Assembly (NCBI GenBank): GCA_015039365.1 | Contig: WION01000016.1 | Span: 372,001 to 436,000 of the forward strand | DNA: 64,000 nt | Direction of reading: 5' to 3' | Source of the DNA: Amanita rubescens | Lineage: Eukaryota; Basidiomycota; Agaricomycetes; Agaricales; Amanitaceae | In this document: one piece after another, positions 46,590-58,187 of the stretch | Layout: the number at the start of each line of letters is the position of its first letter | Position numbering within the stretch: the stretch's first letter is position 1 | Position numbers and translations under genes: made by a program | Notes under the pieces: generated by a model | What the model was told of the DNA's origin: nothing | Seen by the model: the letters and a program-made list of their open reading frames with translations, nothing else | The model's database searches: none

Positions 46590-47279
46590 TGTCGAGTAGG
46601 GGAAGCTGAGCAGTGAAGAATATGGAAAAGCATAGACGGTATATATACCAGTACAAAGCCATCAGCGGTATGAGCGTCATCTGAGATCCTGTTACGTTTT
46701 ACGGTACCTTCGGCTTCGGATTGTCTGTGCCTTCCTTTTCGGGAATGCACCGCTACCCGGTCTTTTTGACCTTTCGTATCGCACGTTGTCCCGACCGAAT
46801 TCTTCGTTTCGGTGTCTGCGTCAACCCCATAAACCAGCTTCTTCGGGATTCGAGTCTGAACTCAATCCCCATTGGCTTTTCATTCATTAGCACATGTGAT
46901 GCCATACAAACGATTCGCTCTTTACTAATATATTTTAGACATAACCCTGTGTTTCAACGTTGTTTGGACTTACTACCCGTCGCATTAATCATCCATTACA
47001 TTGCTAATGCTTAATCTCAAGCCACGAGTAATATTGATGAATGGCGTTCTCAACTAAGATGACCTGGTATCAATTCTTCTGTGATCTCCCAACGTTGGCT
47101 ATTATTTTTAGGATGCTGTTCAGTAGAGTTAGAGGGGCTATGGCTGTTGAGAAGAGGAGTGTAATCGCCGTTGGCCAACTGGAAATTCCGGCCGTTTTCC
47201 CACGTTTCGATCAGTCTCACAACTCCCATGGCAGTGTAAATATACAAGAAATACTACTTTGAACCAGAATTTGATCGTC
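46590..47279. other. Intergenic between PAL and FCF1
   Basis: 690 bp between divergent genes. Apart from the TATA-like element no gene or repeat is seen. The region must contain both promoters. Confidence 0.5.
46639..46649 (-). promoter_or_regulatory. TATA-like element of PAL
   Basis: On the minus strand TGGTATATATACC lies about 50 nt upstream of the PAL ATG (46589). Position fits a TATA box; experimental start unknown. Confidence 0.45.
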
Positions 47280-48104
47280 ATGGTGCGCATGAAACGATAA
47301 CTATTATGCTTTAACTGAGATAAAACAGGGCAAAGCTAAGAAAACGCGGAAGTTTGCAGCCGTTAAACGCTTACTTCACCCGAATGATATTCGGCTGTAG
47401 GTCTCCAAATGTGGCTTCATGTTACGCGCCCTGAACCAAGGCTAGGAAGGAAAACAAACTGAAACAAAAAATGAAAGAGGAAGAAGCTAAAGCAAAGGCT
47501 GTGCGCAGAGTGTGAGCTTCACTTCACGGCCCTACTTTTCGTTCTTACTCTATTGCAGACCCCAAGTCGCGTCGTCACTTTTCTTGGCCCATAACACCGC
47601 TTTAGTACCACCTTACCGTGTTCTGATTGATACCAACTTCATTAACTTCAGCCTCCAAAACAAACTCGAGTTAGTGTCAGGCATGATGGACTGCCTATAC
47701 GCAAAATGTAGGCGTGCAAATTCATCTCGAAAAATACTTTAGTCAAAAACTCCATAGGCATCCCATGTGTGACGGACTGTGTGATGGCAGAACTGGAAAA
47801 GCTAGGTCACAAGTACCGCGTAGCGCTACGGTAAGCACAAAATTCACCAGCCTGCTCTGCCACTGACGGTTTTCATAGTGTTGCCCGAGATCCACGATTT
47901 GAGCGCCTGAAGTGTACACACACAGGAACATACGCTGATGACTGCCTAGTTCAACGAGTCACTTCTCATAAGTGTTACATCGTGGCCACGTGCGATAGAG
48001 AACTACGTCGACGTATACGTCAAATACCCGGCGTGCCATTGATGTACATCGTCAAAAGGCGTTATGCAATTGAACGACTTCCAGACCAGGGTGCCCCATC
48101 GTAG
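47280..48104 (+). CDS. FCF1: rRNA-processing protein FCF1/Utp24
   Basis: PIN-domain endonuclease of the small-subunit processome. Six exons: 47280-47282 (only the ATG), 47329-47396, 47446-47511, 47559-47707, 47758-47830 and 47879-48104, total 585 nt, or 194 residues. The protein begins [19 protein letters not shown]. Conserved parts are [67 protein letters not shown] and [20 protein letters not shown]. The PIN acidic residues (Asp in LIDTNF, Glu in MAELE, Asp in YADD and Asp in ATCD) are all there. The first intron starts GTGCGC directly after ATG. PAL is divergent on the other side. Confidence 0.95.
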
Positions 48105-49544
48105 CAACGTAATGTCGTCATCTCACCTCAAGTCGTACTTCACGTAGATTACTACTGCGCGAACGACCAATTGACGGTTGTCAGCACAACATCTATGTAT
48201 GGATAGCTCCGTGTAGTGGCGTGTACATTGTAGACTGCTTGTTACGTCCCCGAAAATTTAGACACTGCCTACTTTTTGTAGCAGGTACTTTTAATGCATT
48301 AGGCAGGACCAGATGTAGCCCGGCATCGGATCTGTGCGCAATTCACTAGGATCGGAAAACTTCCTGAGTTTTAAGCCTTGAATGCCCTGATAGGAACACA
48401 AAACAAAATGTCGGAAATAGCAGTGCAGGAATCTATACAATCACGGCGGTTAATTAACTCCACCTGAAAGAATCGGAGGACTGCTTGATATGGGAAGCGT
48501 CTTTAAAGTGCAGTGTCGTGACCAACCACGCACAACTTGTACCCAGAACAAAAAGCAATCTGACTAACGGAGCCTCGAGTTTAGTTGCACGTTTTGGCCA
48601 TGTGGCCCGGGACGGGAAATTTACTAGGATCTAGTTGATAAGATCGAGTTCATGAGCGCTACGAGCATTCAAATATTTTTGACGCAGAAGCGATGCGGTC
48701 GCAAGATTCAGTCCTCCGCGAAGCACAATACGAGTTGAAACTGAATCCAATAGGAAGATACTCGGCCCCGCTCAGCATGGAGATTAACAACTTGGAAGCA
48801 TTGCGGGGGTACGGCGCGCGAATGATGTGCCTCATAAGTAAGCCTATACATCGGGGAGGCTGACAGATTTGTCCCCGACGATTTTTAGATAGTAAAAATA
48901 AGCTATTGGGTGCCAAGAATTAAACAATGACGATCCATACAGACGCCTTGTCAATGGTACCTAGCCGCGGTTAATTGTCGCCAAAAGACTAAGCCTTGCG
49001 GCGTCGGGCGAATTTTCATATATGCTTGAAATACAAAGTGGCGGATGTTGTGATCGTTCCAGCCGTATGGCCTGCAATGCAGACAGTACACTTACCTTTG
49101 AATTGACTTCGGGACGTGCCCCCAACGTCTCGATAACGGGTCAGGCACCTTGGGCGTTGCGACCGTGCGGTCATGTGGCTTTACGAGTTGACAAATCTGT
49201 CGTATTTTCTTCAGCTTGACGTGCTCAAATGTCCCAATGGCAAGTCAAATGGTGTACGATTTTACCTAGGTTTTTGGATGTTGCGACTCGGCCGTGCGGT
49301 CGTGTGGCCTGCTGCTTGAAAAGCCTAGCGAATTCTGTCGTACCGTCAACTTCGAATCGACTTCGACGTATAACGTACCCCAAGGTATGACAATTTTACC
49401 TCGGTCCTTGCGATCTTGAGCGCACCTGGCACCATGTTCGATGATTGTCGCACGTGCACGATGTTGTCTTACGCGAAATGATTGAGTAAGTTAAACAGCC
49501 ACCGCCCACAATACTTCACCTAATATCTCTGACATCTTCAAACC
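48105..49544. other. Gene-poor region with local repeats
   Basis: 1.4 kb with no convincing coding sequence. Between 49150 and 49350 a diverged direct repeat of about 70 nt is seen. A short motif near 49373 (aacgtaccccaaggta) recurs near 14183 (aacgtaccctaaggta). Confidence 0.5.
49156..49345. repeat. Diverged local direct repeat
   Basis: Copy one at 49156-49205 contains gttgcgaccgtgcggtcatg and, further on, atctgtcgta. Copy two at 49280-49345 contains gttgcgactcggccgtgcgg and attctgtcgta. They lie about 125 nt apart. Relation to transposons not seen. Confidence 0.4.
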
Positions 49545-51156
49545 ATGTCAGCTAACAACGAAGATGTACCGCCCCAGTCGTCATATCCATATATTTGGTC
49601 CACAACGTCGAATTTATCTATCGATGAATTTATAGCTAAAGTCTGAGAACCCCTGGTCACACGAGAGCTAATATTGACATCGTCTCTGCTCAGTATCGCC
49701 CGTCTATGGTTCAAAACGACGGAAGCAAACCGGTATCACTTCCTTCTCGTCAATTAAGAGGTAAAATGCGCTGATTTTTCGCATTTGTAGTGGCTATGGG
49801 TTCGAGGTCCTGAACTGAAACTCAATCACGATGAAAGCGGAGAAGCAGCCGTACTTGAAGCAATAGAATCCCGTATGTTTTTCACCCATAACCAACAATT
49901 CGCGTTGAATCGCGCACTCCAGTAAACGAGTATACTGCCAAGATCGAAACCATTAAGGTTTGACTTGAAATCGAGCTGCACGATACCATCGGCTAACATT
50001 CCATCTGGAAGAACGATACATCCATCCCTTCTCGGTCAAACAAGAAAACAGGTGTAAAAGGCAAGAAGGAAGTGAGGGAGCAGGTTAGTGAACCTTCATG
50101 AGCGACACTCGATCTGACGGAGTATCTAGCTGCAAGCGGAGGCAACTGAAAAGTTGAAAGAGATTGCCACCAAGCACAATTACTTCAATGGCAAATGGTT
50201 CGTGACATACACATGAATAATGAGAAAGTAAAAGGTCTATACTTGTCCAGGCTGATATTTGCCACTCCAGAAAAGGTGGACGCCATATGGGCGGCTCTTG
50301 CCAGTAAGTTCGGGGCTTGCAAGACTGCTTGGCATGCTTATCATTGTGCAGAGTCGCTGATTTCTGGTCCGCTGGCGTCGTCCTCGGCTAGAGTAGCTAA
50401 AGTATCGACCAGCCCCAGCACCGAAGTGCCACATTACCAGCACGTAATTTGTCTCTATATTCCCAATGTTTATGACAAGGAAGATGTCACTGCCGTCCGT
50501 ATCGGCTTTTCGACTTCATCGGCAATTGATTATTGAAGTTTGTTTAGGTCATGAAGATCCTGGTACGCAACCACGGCTTTTATTTGAACGGCGTCAAATC
50601 AGATCTATATACTCTCATCGGTGAAGGTGCTTCATCGCCACTCATACTGTGCTAACTATCCAGCAGGTTTGGATAGTAAGCACGCCAGCGGTATACAGTC
50701 GACTGTGAGAGACTTCATTAACGCGAATTTTGTTCTGCGCTAATTGTTCTATGCTTGCAGATTTGGAAGACCTCTGCACTTACGACAGACGATGAAACGA
50801 AGGTAAGCGTGACATGTCCTTTCCGATCGCGTCGTGTAACAATTATCCAGGAGCTCAGAGATGCATATTTCGCCGAAATGGAAGCTACCAAGGGGGACAA
50901 AACCAACGCTGAAGAGGCATCTATAGGCAAAGCTAAGGAGCACGGAGACTCTGATAAGAAGTCCAAGGCAAAACCAAGGCTCAAGAAAGTCCAGGATGAT
51001 CCTTTTGCATCGGATGACGATCAGAATAAGGAACAAGAAACCCACCAAAAGCCAGAGCCCCAAGTCAAAAAACCTGGAACAAGGTTGAAGCGTCAACAAA
51101 CCAGTGATAGTGAGTCTTCCCAGGGAACAGCAAAGAAGGCAAAGTCCAGAAAGTAG
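49545..51156 (+). CDS. UPF0696/Bles03-like (DUF1917) protein
   Basis: Multi-exon gene from MSANNEDVPPQSSYPYIWST. Conserved features are KPWLWVRGPE, a block NYFNGKWLIFATPEKVDAIW, QHVICLYIPNVYDKEDV, and FYLNGVKSDLYTLIGLDSKH, IWKTSALTTDDE. The C-terminus is a long Lys/Glu-rich nuclear tail ending KKAKSRK. The central part matches the DUF1917 (Bles03) fold, whose cap-binding-like shape was reported for the mammalian homologue; function in fungi is unassigned. About 300 residues, around eleven exons. Exon junctions were chosen by frame and family fit; a few are approximate. Convergent with the large acidic gene 190 bp downstream. Confidence 0.75.
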
Positions 51157-51346
51157 GTCTGGTTGCACGGAATGGAAAAGAACAGGTCCACGCAGTTATG
51201 ATCTTTCCAAGAATGCTTTGTTTAATTGTGATAAGCTACAAGAACTTTTTGTGGTGGTGTTCACATGAAGGCAACCCAATTGCGTAAGATTAAGAAATAT
51301 AGGTTAAACGATATGCTATAATTCGTCTATGCTTTTCAATTTTTGG

Positions 51347-54300
51347 TCATCGGTCTCGTTTGTGCCGTTTAGCGTCCCTTCCGTTTGCACCTTCGGGACC
51401 TGCAAAAGACTTCCTAGAGTGGGCTCTTTTGACGCTTCCTCGACTTGTGGTCCGTATCCTGTACATTGGCTGAGACGTGTCACCATCACCATCAGTGGAT
51501 AATTCGTCATCGGAATCAGAGGCTGGTTTGTATGCCAATGCCTCACTGGCGAGCCGCCTGCTGCGCTTGACCTGTTTTCCACCTCTCGCTGACCGTTCCG
51601 CGAAAGTAGCTAATATCTTTCCTTTTTCAAGTTTGCGGCGGGCCTCTTTCCCTGGTTTCCGTTCGGTGTTTTCTGACTCGTCTCCTTCGTCGCTGCTTGA
51701 ATCTGAACGGAGAGACGATGGTGGTGTGGAAGAACCTCGTCCTTTTGTCGGGCGAGACGCTGTGGTACTGACGGATCCAGCCTTAGATGATGGTGCTTTC
51801 ACGGATGTGATCGAATGTCGTGGCGTATTGAGGACGCTGGAAGTCTCCAAATTGCCAGATTTGGAAGATTTCTTACCCGACGTGGACTTATCGGAGCCTG
51901 CTTTTTTGAGCTGCGGTTTGCGAGTCGGCTCTTCTCCTGGTGCAGGAAGATAAAACACTTCTTGCTCACGTAACAAGTCCACTCCAACAAGTTGTCTGAG
52001 GACACCAATCAGATACGAGTCAAAGTCCAGCGATTCGATGTCTTGGATCATCCGCAGACTGTCTGCGTATGAGGCTTCTCCCAAGTCTTCAATCTCATTT
52101 TCTTCTATTACCTCTTCATCACCAAGAGAGCATCCAGGGACAAGGAAACAAACACGAGGTCCATCCTCCTCCTTGGGCACACTTATTTTTCGGTAACGAC
52201 AGTTGGAGCGTGTAGTCCTCGAGGTAGACGCTCGTTGCGGAGGTAAGAGGGGGCGAGTCGTAGACTGCGCTTTTTGACTGGGTCGTTGAGTCCGCTCTTG
52301 ATAGGATTGTTTTTTAGCTCCACTGCCGTGTCTGTGAAGCATTGGGTAGAAAGGTTCAGTGGCCACGGCAACTGCCGCCACTTGTGATTTTGGACTCGCG
52401 GTATCTGTTAGTGACACCACAGAACCAGCATTGAAGTCGTCATCTTCTTCGGACGATAAAGATGACTGGTCGGTCAGATAGCTTATCAGGTGTTTCCCGT
52501 TCGTTGCATGGTCGACACGGGCACGTTTCGCTCCCTTCGGGCTTGGCGACCGGCGATGATTCTCGTCGCCCGAAACCCAAGCAGATTTCCCACTTTCTAC
52601 CTGTTGATCAATCCTCTCCGCTTTACGCTGAGGTTGTGGAGAAGGACTTCGTTTCCGCTTTCCGTTTTGCATCGATTTCTCGGGAAACACGGTCGCAGCA
52701 TCTTGGGACGAGACAGTTACGGTGACCGGGGAAGATTCGGGAGTAACCAGTGGTGTCGTCATACGTGCTCGCGGAGTGAGCTCGCCAGGGGTGGTAGACC
52801 TTAAGGTAACATATCGCATATTAGTTACATTTCAACGGGAAAAATTGACCAAAAAACTGACTCGTGAGCTGACTGCAGTGTATCAATACTTTCGACCTGG
52901 GGAGCATCTTCAAATTCAGGAGTCCTCGCTACGTCAGATTCTCGCTCGCAAACAGATTCTGTCTGAGCATGGCCGTTCAGAGATAACCCCTCTGGCTCAG
53001 AGCGCCTGCGGATGCCATATTACCACTTGGGTGGCTTAAAGTCATAAAAGAGATCACTCACTGCTCTTCCACTGCCTCATCTGGCAAATCTACTGATTCG
53101 ACAGGGCTCTTGATATCTAGATCTGGCGATGATTCAATGTTTTCTGGGGTGACTGCGCTTTCCAGCGGCTCTTCCGTCGAAGCCGCTGTCTTATCTTCGT
53201 CGGTCATACTTTCGGTGAACTGCAAGAAGTCAGGATCAAGATCACCATCTGCGTCCCTATCCTGGTCCGCGTCGCCAGAAGCGAAAGCGTCATCAGTCTC
53301 CGCCAATTGAGCTCCATCCTGAGTTACGTCCAGATCAACTTGGCCGCTGTCTATCGACCCATAGATTTCTTGTGCCTCGGGAGTTGGTAGCTTTTCTGAC
53401 GCATTGTCGCCCTCTTTATCGTTCTCTGATGGTGCCTCAACAATCTCTTTTTCAACCGTAGACGTGGTTGAAGAAGATGACATGGACATGTCCTGTTCTT
53501 CCAAATCTTCTTCCGAGTCTTCGCCATCATCTTTTACATTGTCAAGCCCAGGGGTAGATAGACTGTATGGATATGGGTCCAGAAAGAGACCTTGCTCTGT
53601 AGCAGCTCCATGTGGCATGAAAAACGCAGAACTAGAAGTCGAAAAGTCATGCGAGATATTCTTGGCAGGCGTGGATGGGACGACTTCAGGGAACGACGGC
53701 GATCGCAACGGTCCGCCACTGATGGAAGATGCACCATAGCTAACATGCGCAGAAGATGAAAACATTTTTGACCAGGTGAGACCAGGAATCTCGCTATCTC
53801 CTGCTTCTACAACAGTGTCTTCCGAAAGATGAGCACCTAACCCTGGAATCGGCGATGGAGGTCGCTGCGAGGCTGTTAACATCAACCCGGGTATCGTTGG
53901 TGAAGCCTCTTCGGGGGGCGTCCCTATGGGGAGCAGAGTTTCGCTAGCGATGCTCTCAACGGTGTTTTCGCGAGTCTGAACCTGGTTATCTGCTTCTGCG
54001 TTTTGATATAATTCCTTTTCAGATTCGGGCAAGTCTCCTGGCGTTTCAGATGTAACGGATTCCGGGGACCGTGTCATGAGTTCTTTGGGGTCAACAGTTG
54101 GTGAAGGGGACCTTGTGGGCTGCAGAAATGCATCTGGAGAGGGTGAGGCCTCGCGAGAGGATGCAATATCGTCCTCGTCCCCACTTTGGCTAGTAAATGT
54201 TACAAGATGTTCTGTCTCTTCAGCTATTTCCTGCGCAAAGTTTTCGCCACCCTGCATCATGGCGGTATGAGTGGCGTCAAATAGTGATTTACGAGATGTC

Positions 54301-57300
54301 TGAACGCGTGTTAGTGGTGAAGAAAAACAACCAATCCTACTTACATCTGAAGTCCACCAGTCATCTTTGAAGATCTCTCCAGCAAGGTCCGTCAGTTGAT
54401 GAGAATCCGGATCGTCTTGGATTAGGTTCAAACTTGTATCGGGATCAAGTTCCCCGTAGGCGTCATCATCGGTTATTTCATCGTCGAGTACTTCCTCGAC
54501 ATTATAAGACGAAGAACCTGAAGCATTGAATTCGTCAGTCGCTGCGAGACTGACGATCGACCCCTCCTTCGAATAAACACTGGGGGACTCTTGTACGTCA
54601 TGGGGTAGAGGTTCTTCGCTAGGTGCCTTCGACGCGACCTCGTCAACTATTCCTTGCCAATCGTCCGGGACGACATCTAAATCCTCAGTCACGTCTTGCA
54701 CACCCATATCATCATCGAGCGCATCTGGAATTGATGTGGGATGGGCGGGCCCCTCTTCAAAACCTGCAGAAATGGGACTAGCTTCCGCTTGTTGCACGAT
54801 ATCTTCCGTGGAGTCGATTTCATCTGCCGCTTCTTCAAGCAAAGGCTCCACCTGCGCTTCAGATACCTCCTGACCCAGGGCAGATAAAGCCGCTGGAGTT
54901 TGTTCGATGTCTGCTTCTGCCATTGGCAGTTGGTCATGCTCGGGTAGGACCTCAGGCTCTGGAGACTGGTATTTGACGGGCGAGCGTTGAAGGAATGGTT
55001 CCTGTTCAGCTGGGGGAGTTGGAAGTTGCTGCTGCTCATGCTCCACCTCGACTGCTGTATTGACAAAATCAGCTGGGGGGAACACGGGCGTCGAAATCGC
55101 AGCGTCATCGGGAATTTCTTCAAAACCAACAACAAGGGAGGCTTCGCCAGCGGAGGGTTCCGCTACCGGTGAACCCAAAATTTCATGTTCAACCAGGTCA
55201 AGTGGCTGTTCAAACTCTACTTCCTCGTTTTCTGCGACTTCCAGCACCTCCACTGGTTCTTCAGGCTCCGCAACATCTGTTGAAATGCATGCATAAGGTT
55301 TTGCTACCCCCCAACGACTAATAACTTACCTTCAGCAGGAACAGCAACTTGTCCTTCCCCCTCAGACATGTGGGGGGAAAATATGTCGTCAGAGTGAAGT
55401 TCGCCTTGTTCATCGCCAAATATGGATTCGATATTGACATCCAAGTCGCTGGTGCCTAACGGCATGATAACAGGACTCGAGGACAATCCTTCCTCTTCCT
55501 CCTCCTCCTCCTTGTCTGATGCTTCCTCGTCAGTTACTTCTTCCACCGTGACTGTAGATATTCCAAGGCCCATGGTGAGTTGGTGTGGTTGCTCGTCGTA
55601 TTGCTCATTTTGCTCGGGAGAATCTTCTACATGGCTCTCTTGTTCAACTTCAGCATCCATCTCTTCATAGGCCCTGTCAAATTCGTCCTCGGCCTCGCGC
55701 GCGGCCTCTGCGTCGTCCTGAACAATGTTTTGTGATGGCTCTGGGACTTTGACGTGGACTTCCGAAACAGGAGTGATAGTTGGATGGGTCTGTTGCTCGA
55801 TCTCATCGTGAATGGCAGTGTCAAAATCAACAATTTTGGTGTCCACTTCGACGGGGGGTGGGCTACTGCGTGTATGGTTGTCCTTCTCAGACTCCATGCT
55901 GACGTCATAAGTTGCAACGGCTTCTGCTGAGCTTTCTTCCTCAACAGCCGCCTCCGGTGGTAGTTCTGCCTGGTCGTCAAGTCCATGGACGAACTCCAAG
56001 TGAGGCACATGCGAAACTTGGTCATCAGGCTCCTCATCAACCAAAGATTCGCGTTCATTGCTTTCGGCCGGCGTGATAACACCAGGCGTCAAGAATTCTG
56101 TATCATCGTTGGCACCCAAGTGGTGCGCATCGAGAACCGTTCCAGACAAAGGTAGTACAGGTCCTCCAGAATAGTAGTCTTCCGCATATGTTCGCGGACC
56201 AAGCCATGGGTCCCTGATTTCAATACGAGTTTGTGTGTCGCCAAAGTGAGGTGGAAATGCTATACATTCCGTTAGTGATGATGCATAACAGTAAGGAAAT
56301 AAAATATGTACCGGTATCGCGATCAGGGGGCTGAGTAGCATCGGCCTCGTCGTCAAGTTGGTCCTCCTCCTCATCAGAGTCCACGGTGATGATCTCCCTC
56401 CCGGGAGACCGGTCGCCGTCTGAACGTGGCTCGTCAAATTCTTCCTCCTCTGACTCATCAGAGCCTTCCTCCTCATCTGCATCTTCTTCCTCAATATCGT
56501 CTTCTTCATCTGCACTCTGGCTCTCTTCCAGCTTTTCATCCTCGTCGTTAGCGACGACCGCGCCATTGGGGTGAGCTGAACCAGGGACTGGGAAAAACTC
56601 ATCTACGTCCTCTTCTTCAACTTTCCCGATATTTTCAGTGCCCTCGTCGGCACTCCCTCCAACGCCCTCATCCTCTGAAGATTCATACTCATCTTCGCTA
56701 GTAATTTTTTGCGCCTCCCCAGGTTCTTCGTCGGATGACAAAAGCTCAATCACGCTGTCAGAACCCGGCCGTTCATCACCTTCAGATGATGCACTTTCGT
56801 CTTCCTCCTCGTCCGCTTCTTGATCACTCACGTCCAAGTCTGTACGCGTCCTCAGAGAACTCTCAGGAAGCTGCCACTGGTCTGGTGATTCTTCTTCCTC
56901 TTCCTCTTCCTCCTCGTCCGAGTCCTGAACGAATGAGAGGTGCTGGACAACTTCCTCATCGTCCAGAGCATCCTCGTCTGGCGATCCACCTTCATCAAGA
57001 TCAATCTCAATGGGTGCGTCCCTGTCGCCCTTTCCCCACGTCGACAGACCTGGTCCTTCCATTGGGTCGCGTGCTTTTCCCTTGTTTAGACGAGTGACAT
57101 AGCGAGCCCTGATATCTGCAAGACTGTCGTTTACACCGTCGCCTTCGCTTTCGTATTCTTGATCGTCTGACGTCTCTGGATACGCGGTGTCCGTGTGCTC
57201 GGATGTATCGGGCTCGTCTGGCTCATGACCGAGTGCTTTTCGAAGAGTCCCGGTGATGCCACTTATCCAGTGGTCGAACTCTGCTTGAGTGAATTTGTCA

Positions 57301-57398
57301 TACGGATTCACAACTGGTTGTCTTGGTGCGCGAGGTCTATTAAGGGTGTAACGGAGGGGAGTTGAGTGAGGAGGAGGCGGGAAATACGGCGAGGACAT
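51347..57398 (-). CDS. Very large acidic, low-complexity protein of unknown function
   Basis: About 1900 residues over at least six exons. Starts MSSPYFPPPPHSTPLRYTLN at 57398, with PYDKFTQAEFDHWISGITG as the only well-ordered-looking N-terminal part. Then follows a very long Asp/Glu/Ser-rich region with runs of E and DEEE. The middle contains FPPHFGDTQTRIEIRDPWLG, FKDDWWTSD, and MTRSPESVT. The C-terminal third has a Lys/Ser-rich linker and a helical block (ASYADSLRMIQDIESLDFDS, then YLIGVLRQLVGVDLLREQEV). Introns checked join in frame (GTACAT near 56312; GTAAGT near 55330; a 45-nt in-frame intron near 54340; and two near 53070 and 52880). Likely nuclear, perhaps a histone- or chromatin-linked scaffold; I cannot name a family. 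Confidence 0.7.
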
Positions 57399-57440
57399 GA
57401 TGAGCGTAAAACGACGCGTGTGACTGTCACGCGTTGCCTC

Positions 57441-58187
57441 ATGGATGGCACGCTCCACTCCTTCTTCTCTTCTTCTCGTCCTCTTCCTCGTCCTCTCGCC
57501 GTCTCCCAAGACATTCGCGACAGAAGTTCATCCTTCGTCGCGTACATCTTTCGTGCTACTTCTCCAGACGCAGCCCGCACGTGCATAAAACACCTAAAAC
57601 ACGTTGAGCACAACTCCAGACCAGCGACTCATGAAATCGCAGCATGGAGGTGCATGGTATTGAAACCAGGTTCCACGGGCCTCTGCGGGCCAGATGATTT
57701 CGAACTTAAGCACGGCCATGACGACGACGGAGAGAAATGGGCCGGAAATAAGGTGCTCAAGGTTATGGAAGACTTTGCCGTTATAGACGCAGTCGTCATT
57801 GTAAGCAGATGGTGCATGTTACTCCTCCTCATGTGCAACTCCACATTAATCACCCTGTCCAGGTACGGCGGCGTTTTACTGGGCCCAGCAAGATTTACCC
57901 ATATAGAAACCTGTGCTGAGGAAGTTTGCCGAGAATTCAAGAAATCAGAAGAACTCCAAGATTGTATCACAACTTTGACATCATTAGACGATCTCTTAGC
58001 TCAGCTTCGCTCTCAGCTTAAGAAAGGATCCAGCCCCCCGGCTCAGAAAGATAAGGACAAAGACCACAAGAAACTGGACTATTCGACTTTGGATATCCCA
58101 AAAGCGAAGCGTCTAATCGCCGCACGGGAAAATTCCATCAAGAGTTGCAAAAGCCTCCTTGCAAAGCAGGCTCCGCGAACATCATAG
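57441..58187 (+). CDS. IMPACT/YIH1-type protein (UPF0029 domain)
   Basis: Starts MDGTLHSFFSSSRPLPRPLA at 57441. The UPF0029 domain is clear: SFVAYIFRATSPDAARTCIK, HNSRPATHEIAAWRCMVLK, VLKVMEDFAVIDAVVIVSRW, then YGGVLLGPARFTHIETCAEE. One 51-nt intron splits the Trp codon of SRWYGG. The C-terminus is a Lys-rich coiled segment (LDDLLAQLRSQLKKGS; LDYSTLDIPKAKRLIAAREN). 231 residues. The usual N-terminal RWD domain of IMPACT is absent, so this is a UPF0029-only form. Divergent from the acidic gene with 42 bp between ATGs. Confidence 0.85.
   Translation: MDGTLHSFFSSSRPLPRPLAVSQDIRDRSSSFVAYIFRATSPDAARTCIKHLKHVEHNSRPATHEIAAWRCMVLKPGSTGLCGPDDFELKHGHDDDGEKWAGNKVLKVMEDFAVIDAVVIVSRWCMLLLLMCNSTLITLSRYGGVLLGPARFTHIETCAEEVCREFKKSEELQDCITTLTSLDDLLAQLRSQLKKGSSPPAQKDKDKDHKKLDYSTLDIPKAKRLIAARENSIKSCKSLLAKQAPRTS

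Noticed and set aside
53058..55253. The acidic blocks as separate genes
   Set aside because: GT-AG introns of 45-65 nt join all blocks in frame and no ATG with a promoter-like gap lies between them.
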